A DNA stretch of 12,365 bases, taken from an uncultured Phycisphaerales bacterium. GTDB taxonomy: Bacteria > Planctomycetota > Phycisphaerae > Phycisphaerales > SM1A02. The notes under the pieces are model-generated. The model was not told the origin of the DNA and did not search any database. It saw only the letters and a program-made list of their open reading frames with translations. Shown here one piece after another: positions 1 to 7,600 of the stretch. Numbering within the stretch: the first letter of the stretch is position 1; each line of letters begins with the position of its first letter. The position numbers and the translations under genes were made by a program. The stretch spans positions 1 to 12,365 of the forward strand of contig CAMPIL010000070.1 in NCBI GenBank assembly GCA_946886375.1, written 5' to 3'.

Positions 1-83
1 ATGGGCTGGCATCCCGCATCCGCCAATCGCACCGCCGCCGCGATTCCCGCCAGTCCGCCGCCGATGATCGCCACGCGCTTCAT
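1..83 (-). CDS. hpnE: Hydroxysqualene dehydroxylase HpnE, N-terminal fragment (runs off the left edge)
   Basis: Only the first 27 codons are in the window. They read MKRVAIIGGGLAGIAAAVRL and onward: a basic start, a short beta strand, then the GxGxxG dinucleotide-binding loop of an FAD-dependent amine-oxidase/phytoene-desaturase-type flavoprotein. On its own that motif says only 'flavoprotein'. The position directly after hpnC and hpnD identifies it as HpnE, which is known to reduce hydroxysqualene to squalene using FAD. The ATG overlaps the hpnD stop as ATGA, so translation is probably coupled. The rest of the gene, including the C-terminal substrate domain, lies outside the window. Family is near certain, the HpnE identity very likely. 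Confidence 0.85.
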   Translation of the reverse strand, partial: MKRVAIIGGGLAGIAAAVRLADAGCQP

Positions 84-1042
84 TGCGCGGTCGTGCTTCC
101 GGAAACATGAGAGAATTGCGGCCGCTGGACCTGCACCGGCGGCTTGGGAGCCATGCGCGCCTGCCACTTGGCCCGCATGGCGATCGTGCCTTTGTGAATC
201 GCGCTCAACCTCAGCCGTCGGCTCAGCACGATGCGAGACGGATTGCGGTCCATCTTCTCCAGCAGGCCCCGATAGATCGAGGTCATCGCCCACAACGTCG
301 GCCGGCAGCAAGGCGTGATGAGGTCGTCCAACTCAGCCGACCGCGCATAGAACGATTTTGCGCGCTGAATCTGCTGTTTCATCATCGCGTGGCACGCCGA
401 AGGCTTTGACCACGTGCGCAACTCTTCAGGAGAGATGCCATGCCTGCGAAAATCCTCGAGCGGCAGGTAGATTCTGCCTGAATCAAAATCCTGCTTGTAA
501 TCGCGGATGATGTTGGTCAACTGGAACGCCACGCCGCGATTGATGGCCAGATCGTGCGCGGCAGGCCCTTCGGCTCCCCAGATCTCAATGCAGATCAAAC
601 CCACCGTTGACGCGACCCGATAGCAATAAGTCTGCAAATCCTCAAACGTGGCGTAGTGACTGCGCGTCAGGTCATCCACTTGCCCATCGAGCATGCTGTG
701 AAAATGCGCAGCCGTCATGCGGAAGCGCGAGGCAACTTCGGCCAATGCGAGCCAGATCGCATCATCGGCCCGCGGCCGGCCCGCCAGCGCCGCGTCCGTC
801 GCAGCGAGAAAATCGCCAATCTGTGCACGGGTCGTCGCCAGATCGCTTGGCGGCGCTGCGTCAACCAGGTCGTCGGCCAATCGCATCCACGCATAAATGA
901 CGTACAGGGCTGAACGCTGCGGCTCTGGCGAGAGTTTCAAGCCGTAATAGAAATTGCGGGCGCGAGCGCGGCAAATCTGCCGGCATTCGTCGATCGCCGC
1001 CGCCACTTCCGCCTGTGATCTCGCCGGCTTGGCCGCGCTCAT
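80..1042 (-). CDS. hpnD: Presqualene diphosphate synthase HpnD
   Basis: A 320-residue trans-isoprenyl diphosphate synthase of the squalene/phytoene synthase family, close to the usual HpnD length. Family knowledge: HpnD condenses two farnesyl diphosphates head-to-head to presqualene diphosphate in the cytoplasm. Seen: the first Asp-rich motif DDLVD at residues 57-61, the family segment around DGQVDDL (119-125) followed by YCYRVASTVGL (139-149), and the second Asp-rich motif RDYKQD (180-185) followed by GRIYLPLEDF. These aspartates bind the Mg2+-diphosphates. The reading frame is open further upstream to an ATG at 1087, but I chose the ATG at 1042 because it overlaps the hpnC stop as ATGA and starts right before the conserved domain. 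It is the middle gene of hpnC-hpnD-hpnE. CrtB-type phytoene synthase is the alternative, but the HpnC and HpnE neighbours argue against it. Confidence 0.93.
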   Translation of the reverse strand: MSAAKPARSQAEVAAAIDECRQICRARARNFYYGLKLSPEPQRSALYVIYAWMRLADDLVDAAPPSDLATTRAQIGDFLAATDAALAGRPRADDAIWLALAEVASRFRMTAAHFHSMLDGQVDDLTRSHYATFEDLQTYCYRVASTVGLICIEIWGAEGPAAHDLAINRGVAFQLTNIIRDYKQDFDSGRIYLPLEDFRRHGISPEELRTWSKPSACHAMMKQQIQRAKSFYARSAELDDLITPCCRPTLWAMTSIYRGLLEKMDRNPSRIVLSRRLRLSAIHKGTIAMRAKWQARMAPKPPVQVQRPQFSHVSGSTTAQ

Positions 1043-2001
1043 GGCCGCACCGCCCGGCGAGGCTTTGCCGTCTTCGCCGCGAGCCACGCCTTGGCCACAA
1101 GTTGCACGCGCCGCAGTTTGGTTAGGGTCGGCCGATGCAACGCGGTTTCATAACTCCACTGCTCAATCTTCCGCAGCACGTGCTGTCCGCCGGCGGCAAA
1201 CAGCCAGACGATCGGCCGCGTCTGCGGTCCCACGCGCTCGAGCAATCCCAGTCCCTTTTCATACAACGGCCAGGTGCGCGTGACGCACTGCCGCACGACA
1301 CGGCGTGAATCCTCCAGAAACGCATGATGCACGCCGAACCCCTGGCGTGCGCTGCCGATCAAACGCTGCTCGAAATCCGGCGCGTCCATCATGTCGCGCG
1401 GGATGTAGATGCGATTGCGTTCCACCGCGTCTCGCCGCACGTCTTGCCAGTGGTTGGTCAACTGCAGCGCGGTGAAGATGCAAACGCTCAGCGTGAAGTT
1501 GTCTTCGGTGCGATCTTCGCCGGACATCATCAGCACCAGCCGGCCGACGGGATCGGCGCTCAATTTGCAATACCCGATCAACTGATCCCACGTCTGGTAC
1601 CGGTCAACGGATTGGTCCTGCTCGAACGCCTGGATGAGGTGATCAAACGGTTCGATCGGCAATGAATGGCGGCGGATGGTGGGCTCGAGCGCAAGGAACA
1701 CCGGATGCCGCGGCTGCCCGCCGAAACACTGCTGAAGTTCCCGCCGCCACCACGCCAGCAATTCCCGGGCGCGGTCGCGGCTGCCCATTTCATCGCCAAG
1801 ATCATCGGCCCAGCGGCAGAATGCGTACACGGCGGCGAAATCGCCACGCAATGACTTGGGCACCACTGCGCTGAGCACGCTGAAATTTTCGTAGCGTCCT
1901 GTGGCGATTTTCATGCACCAATTGCGGGCCTGCTCCGGCGTCAAGCGATCACACCGGTCAGGGCCGTAGATCTCAAGTTGGTGCAACGTGGTCGCGCTCA
2001 T
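1039..2001 (-). CDS. hpnC: Hydroxysqualene synthase HpnC
   Basis: A 320-residue member of the squalene/phytoene synthase family. Family knowledge: HpnC converts presqualene diphosphate, made by HpnD, to hydroxysqualene, which HpnE then reduces. Seen: the HpnC-type first metal motif WADDLGDE (residues 64-71), YCKLSADPVGRLVL (144-157), and the second motif NHWQDVRRD (183-191) followed by RIYIPRD. The DDLGDE and NHWQDVRRD forms separate HpnC from HpnD and from CrtB. The C terminus is basic (around KTAKPRRAVRP) and overlaps the hpnD start by four bases. It is the first gene of the minus-strand operon. Upstream of the ATG is a weak purine-rich stretch, GGTGAGAG, too close to be a good ribosome-binding site, and I see no convincing promoter hexamers. 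Confidence 0.93.
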   Translation of the reverse strand: MSATTLHQLEIYGPDRCDRLTPEQARNWCMKIATGRYENFSVLSAVVPKSLRGDFAAVYAFCRWADDLGDEMGSRDRARELLAWWRRELQQCFGGQPRHPVFLALEPTIRRHSLPIEPFDHLIQAFEQDQSVDRYQTWDQLIGYCKLSADPVGRLVLMMSGEDRTEDNFTLSVCIFTALQLTNHWQDVRRDAVERNRIYIPRDMMDAPDFEQRLIGSARQGFGVHHAFLEDSRRVVRQCVTRTWPLYEKGLGLLERVGPQTRPIVWLFAAGGQHVLRKIEQWSYETALHRPTLTKLRRVQLVAKAWLAAKTAKPRRAVRP

Positions 2002-2148
2002 CTCTCACCGTATGCGGCTGATTTGCGAGCCGACATCCTATCGATTCATTCGCAGTCCAGCCAGCCAAATCGTTTGCAAAGTCCCTAGTCGCAGGCCTGG
2101 AACCGCTAAGATTCCAGAGATTGCAACGACGACATTCTCGATGTTTCA

Positions 2149-2190
2149 CTTTATCCGCTGTGCGCTTCGTGTTCTCCGTGGTCATTTTCA
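2149..2190 (-). repeat. Copy of a dispersed 'ACCACGGAGAACACGAAG'-type intergenic repeat
   Basis: Read on the minus strand, this stretch contains ACCACGGAGAACACGAAGC followed by GCACAGCGGATAAAG. It resembles a sequence family scattered through intergenic DNA of many bacterial genomes (consensus roughly ACCACGGAGGACACGGAGAGCACAGAG). Spurious translations of that family give strings such as TTENTKR or NHEGHEGHE, and here the frames give MTTENTKR and DHGEHEAH. It sits in the hpnC-ispH spacer and overlaps the possible ispH -35 element. The resemblance is from memory of the family; the copy is degenerate and its boundaries are approximate. Its function is unknown. Confidence 0.5.
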
Positions 2191-2213
2191 CGCGCTCGCC
2201 GATCCGCTATCAT
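2185..2213 (+). promoter_or_regulatory. Candidate ispH promoter
   Basis: TTTTCA (2185-2190) and TATCAT (2208-2213) are separated by 17 bases, a reasonable sigma-70-type pair. The -10 hexamer ends only 9 bases before the ispH ATG, so transcription would begin at or within about three bases of the start codon. That fits the lack of any Shine-Dalgarno sequence. This is pattern matching only; no expression evidence is available. Confidence 0.4.
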
Positions 2214-2222
2214 TGACACCGC

Positions 2223-3281
2223 ATGAAACTCGTCCTCGCCAACCCCAGGGGCTTTTGTGCAGGCGTCTACATGGCGATCGACGTTGTCGATCAACTGCTG
2301 GACATCTGCGCCGATCAGCCCATCTACGTCTTCCACGAGATCGTGCACAACAAGCACGTCGTCAACCGCTTCCGCGCGCGGGGCGTCACTTTCGTGGATA
2401 ACGTTGGCGAAGTGCCCAGCGGCTCCATCGTGGTGTTCAGCGCGCATGGCGTCAGCCCCGCGGTGCGGCAGCAGGCTGAAGAACGCCGACTCACCACCAT
2501 CGACGCCACCTGCCCACTGGTCACCAAGGTGCACGCCGAGGCCATCCGCTATGCCAGCAAGGGATACCAGATTCTGCTCGTCGGCCACGAAGACCATCAG
2601 GAAGTGGTCGGCACGCGTGGCGAAGCGCCAGACGCCATCCAGGTCGTCGAATCGCCTGAGGACATTCCGCATCTGAAAATCCACGACCCCAACAAACTCG
2701 TCTATCTCACGCAGACCACGCTGAGCATGGACGATGCCAACAAAGTCATCGGCGCTCTGCGTCAAGCGTTCCCCAACATCAAAGACCCGCCCAGCGAAGA
2801 CATCTGCTACGCCACCACCAATCGTCAGCACGCGGTGCGGGCCATCGCGCCTGAATGCGATTGCGTGCTGGTGGTGGGAAGCAAGAACAGTTCCAACTCG
2901 CAGCGGTTGCGTGAAATCGCAGAGGCCTCCGGCACGAAGGCCTACCTCGTGGATGACAAGTCCGAACTGCGCGACAACTGGTTCAACGGCGTGCAGTCGC
3001 TGCTCATCACCGCAGGCGCCAGCGCGCCGGAATACCTCGTCAAGGAAATCATCCTGCACCTGATCGAGCAGTACGGCGGCGAGGTCGAGCAGCGCGACAT
3101 CTATCACGAATCCGTCGAGTTCGGCCTGCCCGGCACGCTCAAAAAGTTCATGCGCTCGCAGGGCGTCGACCCCACCGGCCGGCGAATCGCCATGGACAAC
3201 GCGGCGGAAATCGACGCCTGGCTCAGCGAGCAATCCATCCCCCACCGCACGATTGACTTGACGGTCGGCGCGACGGGGTGA
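2223..3281 (+). CDS. ispH: 4-hydroxy-3-methylbut-2-enyl diphosphate reductase IspH (LytB)
   Basis: A 352-residue [4Fe-4S] enzyme. It catalyses the last step of the MEP pathway, reducing HMBPP to IPP and DMAPP with electrons from a ferredoxin or flavodoxin. Seen: the three cluster cysteines C12 (GFCAGV), C97 (DATCPLVTKVH) and C195 (EDICYATTNRQ); substrate-binding H42 (HEIVHNKHVV), H75 (SAHGVSP) and H125; the proton-relay glutamate E127 (in GHEDHQEV); TQTT (164-167); SSNS (223-226); and TAGASAPE (263-270). All key residues are present, so it should be active. The family core ends near residue 316, and about 36 further residues form a C-terminal extension. The ATG at 2223 is the only start just ahead of the N-terminal strand. 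Its product feeds the farnesyl diphosphate used by the divergent hpnCDE operon. Confidence 0.97.
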   Translation: MKLVLANPRGFCAGVYMAIDVVDQLLDICADQPIYVFHEIVHNKHVVNRFRARGVTFVDNVGEVPSGSIVVFSAHGVSPAVRQQAEERRLTTIDATCPLVTKVHAEAIRYASKGYQILLVGHEDHQEVVGTRGEAPDAIQVVESPEDIPHLKIHDPNKLVYLTQTTLSMDDANKVIGALRQAFPNIKDPPSEDICYATTNRQHAVRAIAPECDCVLVVGSKNSSNSQRLREIAEASGTKAYLVDDKSELRDNWFNGVQSLLITAGASAPEYLVKEIILHLIEQYGGEVEQRDIYHESVEFGLPGTLKKFMRSQGVDPTGRRIAMDNAAEIDAWLSEQSIPHRTIDLTVGATG

Positions 3282-3329
3282 GGCGAGTGCGCTTCACCGC
3301 AGAAAGCCGCCAACGCCCAGCCTGAGCGC

Positions 3330-3367
3330 CGCATGAGCATGCGTCACCCGGGGCGTTTCAATGACGC
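3330..3367 (+). promoter_or_regulatory. Two inverted repeats upstream of rlmN, possible operator
   Basis: CGCATG-AG-CATGCG (3330-3343) is a perfect inverted repeat with six-base arms and a two-base spacer. It slightly overlaps the left arm of a second inverted repeat, GCGTCA (3341-3346) and TGACGC (3362-3367). Both lie in the ispH-rlmN spacer, 26 to 63 bases before the rlmN ATG and upstream of its possible -10. They could be a regulator site or a structure in the 3' end of the ispH transcript. There is no T-tract, so a Rho-independent terminator is unlikely. Chance occurrence in GC-rich DNA cannot be excluded. Confidence 0.25.
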
Positions 3368-3381
3368 GGTCTTTGTGCTCC

Positions 3382-3387
3382 TATCAT
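3382..3387 (+). promoter_or_regulatory. Candidate rlmN -10 hexamer (leaderless start)
   Basis: TATCAT, the same hexamer as in front of ispH, ends five bases before the rlmN ATG at 3393. Normal -10 to +1 spacing would put the transcription start on the start codon itself. No good -35 is seen at 16-18 bases; the nearest candidate, TTTCAA (3356-3361), is 20 bases away. This supports the ATG at 3393 over the upstream ATG at 3333. Confidence 0.3.
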
Positions 3388-3392
3388 CTTCC

Positions 3393-4658
3393 ATGCCGCA
3401 CTTCTTCGATCTCACGCCTGAATCGCTTGGCGATTTCTGCCAGTCGCATGGCATGCAGAAATTTGTCGCGGCTCAGATTATGGACTGGGTGTATCGCAAG
3501 GGGGTGACTGATCCGCAGCAGATGAGCAACATCGCAGCCCGCAACCGCGATGTGCTGGCCAATGCACTGGTCTTCGAATCCGGCCGCGTGCTGCGCCACC
3601 AGGTCGCCACCGATGGCACGCAGAAAATGTTGATCGATTGGAGCGTCCCGCCATCTTCGCCACATGATGATGTGGGAGCGGGTGAGGATTCCGGCAGCGC
3701 CGGAGCGACACGGTCCGGCTCGCTGTCGCTGTCGTTGATTTCATCCAGTGATGGAGGCGACCCCAACAAGCAGACTGAATGCGTAATGATTCCGACGCCC
3801 CCGGAGCCGCCGCACGCGCGCCGCACCGCGTGCATCTCCAGCCAGATGGGGTGTCCGGTCGGCTGCAAATTCTGTGCATCAGGCATCGGCGGATTGGATG
3901 GCAATCTGCGCGCGGGACAGATCGTCGAGCAGGTGCATCGGCTCAACTATTTGGCGATGTCGCAATCTGGTGATGTAGCGCCTGGGGGGCACGGTGGTGA
4001 GTCGAATCGCAGCGCCGCAGCGTCGCCGCATCCCTCCATCGAACCCTCATCCACCCGCATCACGAACGTGGTGTTCATGGGCATGGGCGAGCCGCTCGCG
4101 AATTTCACCAACGTCACCCATGCCATCCGCACGCTGAACGCGCCCTGGGGCATGGGCATCAGCGCGCGGAAGATTACGGTTTCCACAGTGGGCCTTCCGG
4201 CGGCGATCCGCAAACTGGTGGATTTCGAGATCCCCGTGACGCTGGCGCTCAGCCTGCACGCGCCGAATGATGACCTTCGCAGGGAACTGATTCCGTGGGC
4301 GAATTACGCCTCGATCGATGAACTGCTGGATGCGTGCAATGAGTATTTCCAGAAGACCGGCCGTGAAATCACTCTGGAGTATTTGTTGCTGCGGAATGTG
4401 AACGATCGGCCGGAGCACGCCAGGGAACTTTCGCACTTGGCCAAGCGGCTGCGCGCCAACGTGAATCTCATTCGATTCAACGAGGTGAAGGGCCTACCGT
4501 TTGACCGCCCGACCACCGAGGATGTGCTGGCGTTTCAGAAAGTTTTGCGCAAAAGTCACGTGAATGCGCATGTACGCGCCAGCCGAGGGCGCGACATCGC
4601 CGCGGCGTGTGGACAGTTGCGGCACGAACATCGGGAGCGGCAGAAAACCGCATCGTGA
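3393..4658 (+). CDS. rlmN: Dual-specificity RNA methyltransferase RlmN, with two insertions
   Basis: A 421-residue radical-SAM enzyme. It methylates C2 of adenine 2503 in 23S rRNA, and in some bacteria adenine 37 of certain tRNAs. Seen: the CxxxCxxC cluster motif at C154, C158 and C161 (GCPVGCKFCAS); C147 seven residues earlier, matching the E. coli methyl-release cysteine C118; NVVFMGMGEPLANF (225-238); LSLHAPNDDLRRELIP (286-301); and C406 in AAACGQL, matching the methyl-carrying C355 of E. coli. All catalytic residues are intact. It is longer than most relatives because of Gly/Ser-rich insertions at about residues 86-127 and 189-221, both between core elements. An in-frame ATG at 3333 would add 20 residues that do not resemble the family, so I chose 3393. 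It converges with the next gene, three bases between stops. Confidence 0.95.
   Translation: MPHFFDLTPESLGDFCQSHGMQKFVAAQIMDWVYRKGVTDPQQMSNIAARNRDVLANALVFESGRVLRHQVATDGTQKMLIDWSVPPSSPHDDVGAGEDSGSAGATRSGSLSLSLISSSDGGDPNKQTECVMIPTPPEPPHARRTACISSQMGCPVGCKFCASGIGGLDGNLRAGQIVEQVHRLNYLAMSQSGDVAPGGHGGESNRSAAASPHPSIEPSSTRITNVVFMGMGEPLANFTNVTHAIRTLNAPWGMGISARKITVSTVGLPAAIRKLVDFEIPVTLALSLHAPNDDLRRELIPWANYASIDELLDACNEYFQKTGREITLEYLLLRNVNDRPEHARELSHLAKRLRANVNLIRFNEVKGLPFDRPTTEDVLAFQKVLRKSHVNAHVRASRGRDIAAACGQLRHEHRERQKTAS
3690..3704. repeat. Perfect hairpin palindrome inside the first RlmN insertion
   Basis: TCCGGC-AGC-GCCGGA, six-base arms around a three-base loop, lies in frame inside the coding sequence for the first low-complexity RlmN insertion. 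A related stretch (GCAGCGCCGCAGCG, beginning about 4011) lies in the second insertion. It could be the remnant of a small palindromic element that tolerates insertion into coding sequence, or just a GC-rich coincidence. Confidence 0.35.
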
Positions 4659-4661
4659 CAC

Positions 4662-7600
4662 TTACAGGTCCGCAGCGGCCAGCGCCTGCGGGGCTGGCGC
4701 GGATGCGGCGGGCATCGAACCCGCCACGAGCATCTTCAATTCAGCGATCGCCATGCCGCGCAATCGGCCTTCCGCAGCCTGGTTGTGCAGCCGCAGCATG
4801 AACTCCTGCCAGCGATCGTGATCGCGCGGAGCCTCGGCGACGGCCTGCTTGACGAAATCCACAATGAACTCGCGAAGTTCCCGCTCCCGGCGCGAACCGC
4901 GCAGCCGGTGAGGCACAATGCGCCGCATCATCGCCACCACGCGGGCCGGCCAGTCGCTGGTGCGAACATCGGCTCTGAAGCGGCGATTGAACGCGACCAA
5001 TTCCAGCCGCGTGAGATACCGCCGCTCAATACGATCGCCCCGCGCCAACTTGACGTTCATGCGAATGCGCATGCGGCGGCGCTGTTCGGAACTCGACGCC
5101 ATGCTGGCCACGTGCAGCGGATCGCGGATCAGCATCGACTCTGCTAGCGGCAGCACGGCGAGGCGCGTCAGCGCGCGGCCGGTGTCGCCACGATCCACCC
5201 GATAGAGACTGGTGATCAATTCCGCATACTGCCGCGCGTATTCAAAACCTCCCCAGATGCGGCAGCGGTGACAGGCCACGACGAAGTCACGCCGCGCAAC
5301 CCGCCCGGCATCGGTCTCGGCCAAGCCGGGCATGGCGTGCAGGCTTTGATGCAGCAGGTGCGAGAAATTTCGGGCGCGCGAGCCGCCCCCCCATTCCCCG
5401 CGACTGAGTGTCAAAACCATCCGCCGCGCCAGCCGATTCACATTCTCTTCGCGATCATCCTTGGGGCGCGTGAACAGTTTGGAATCCACCGCCAACCTTC
5501 GGCCAAACTCGAACGTCTCGCGCGAGCGGCCGTAACCGCGCGCCTCCATCAAATCCACCGCCCCTTCAATCGCCTCGAGCGACACCGGCACCAGCCCCAG
5601 TTGGAACGCCGCGCCCAACAATGCCATATCCGCCACGCGATCGGTGTGAAACCAGGTTCGGCATGCGGCGGAGAAGTCCGCGAGCATTCGCCCATCGGCA
5701 CGAGTGACTCCTGTGAACGCTGCAATCGCCTTGGCTGCATGGCGGCTGGAGAGGTTGTCGGTGGAAACGCGCTCGTCCGTCTCGGCGTCGTCGAGTCGCG
5801 GTTCTGCCATCTCGTCCTCGGATGATTTTTCGGGTGCTTCTTCAGTGAAATCGCCAAGGTTGATGATCGCATGCGTTCGATCGACCGATGCGATGCGCAG
5901 GGTATTGTCGGGTCCGACTGCGCGCAGCGACTCCTCGCCATCAAGTCCAAGCAGCAGGTCCGCTTCGCCGTAGGGAATCGCCGTTGACAGCGGGCTGGGA
6001 GCCTCGCCGGTGCGCGGATGGGTAAACAGAACCTGGGCCCAGGCGCGGCGGCCGGTGGCGATGGGCGTGGGGTCGTGCACGCACCGCACGTGATATCCCA
6101 TGTTTCGGCCCGCTTCGCAAAGCACGCGCGCGGCAAGGCCCGGCGGCTCGCTGCGAAAGCCGGCCAGGTGCGCACGCCAATGCCCCTGACGGCCGTGAAG
6201 CGGCTGCGGGACCGGCAGCCGCTGCGCCTGCGCGCCGCGCCATCGCCGGACCGGCGGCTTGGTGCGCAGAACTTGAATCTCTTCCAGCAGCGGCCGCACG
6301 TTCATGCGAATTGCCGCGTCCGCGCCGCTGGACAGTTGCTCCATCGTGAACTCCGGCTCCAGCGCGTGCGGATCGTCAGTCCACTCGTGTTCCTGTGGCG
6401 CGTCCTCGGTGCCCGGCCGGATCAAGCAGACTTCCTCGGCGGGCCGAATCAAACGCTGGCGCGGCTCGAACCCCAGTCGATCGATCTCCGCAAGCGACTG
6501 CTCAATCGCTGCCACGTCATAGCGGGCTGGCGGACCGTCGCGGACAATGATGATGGTGAGCAAATCAGACAGCGACGCTTCGCGGATGAGATCGCGCAGC
6601 GCGATGCGGTCGGCGAGGTTGGCGGTCTCAAGCCGAACTCGGTCGGCACGTTCGGCCGGCACAGCGCCGCGGGCCAGTCGCTCCAGATCGCGAATGTCCT
6701 GCGACATCACTTCGCAGACAAGCAGAATCCACGGCCGATCTTCACGTGAGGCCTGCACGAGCGCCGGAATGCCCGTGTGCTGAAAGCGCACGTGATCCCA
6801 GATTTCAATGTTCACCATGCGACTGGCTGGACCCGCAGCCGGAGCGCCTTCGATGACCATGGCCGTCGGCGGCAGCCCGCGATCTTCAAGCGGCGCGCTG
6901 TCGCGCAGCCATTGATCAACGTCGGTGACGATTCGACGCACGATGGTCAGCGCGGCCGCCGAACCGACGGCCCATTCACGAGGCGGCACGGCGGGAACCG
7001 GCGGCGGCTCTGCGACCAGTTGCGACGCCACCTGCACCGTCGGCCGAATGGCGTGCAGCAGGTGCGCGATCTTTCGCACGAGGACTGAAGGATGCAGGTC
7101 CGCATCTGAAGTCATGGTCTGAGCCATGCCTTCGGGCGTGGGCGGTATCCACCGTCCCCACACTTCCGCTGGCTGGTCGCCCTTATGACGCATGAACTCC
7201 GCGACCGCTAGCACCGCCGTTTCAACCGCGCCGGGCCTTGGCTCCAACACGATCACCTTCTGGCATCGCGTCAGCAGCCGCCCCACCGCCGACTCATCCA
7301 CGGGATGGATCAAGCCCAGTTGCAACACCGGCACGCGACCGTGCAGCCCCAGCGCATTGGTGATGTGCAGCATGGCGGCATCGGCGGGGCCGACCGTGAT
7401 GAAGCCGACCGCGACGCGCTCACCGGGACTGGGCACCGCCCGAAATCGATTGAGTTCCAGCCGCCGCGCAACGCGCAGAGGCGCGCTGGACTCAACCCCG
7501 CGCAAGCCGCGCGAGCGCCTGCGCTTCAACGCAATGACGCCCATGCTTCCAACGCGATTCGGCCGGTTCTCCAGCGTGTCAACAGAGCGCATGATCGACT

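Noticed and set aside
2151..3245. A 364-codon minus-strand open frame opposite ispH
   Set aside because: It mirrors the conserved ispH gene codon for codon. Its product has no recognisable domain and reads as a GC-rich antisense artefact; its C-terminal end is the translation of the dispersed repeat.
4678..4698. GCCAGC/GCTGGC stem between rlmN and the oxidoreductase-like gene as a terminator
   Set aside because: The stem lies inside the last codons of the minus-strand gene (an Ala/Pro-rich tail), has a long loop and no T-tract, and is likely a by-product of GC-rich codons.
6018..6749. A 243-codon plus-strand open frame inside the oxidoreductase-like gene
   Set aside because: It is Arg/Pro/Ala-rich without a recognisable domain and lies opposite segments that match the oxidoreductase family, so it is an antisense artefact.
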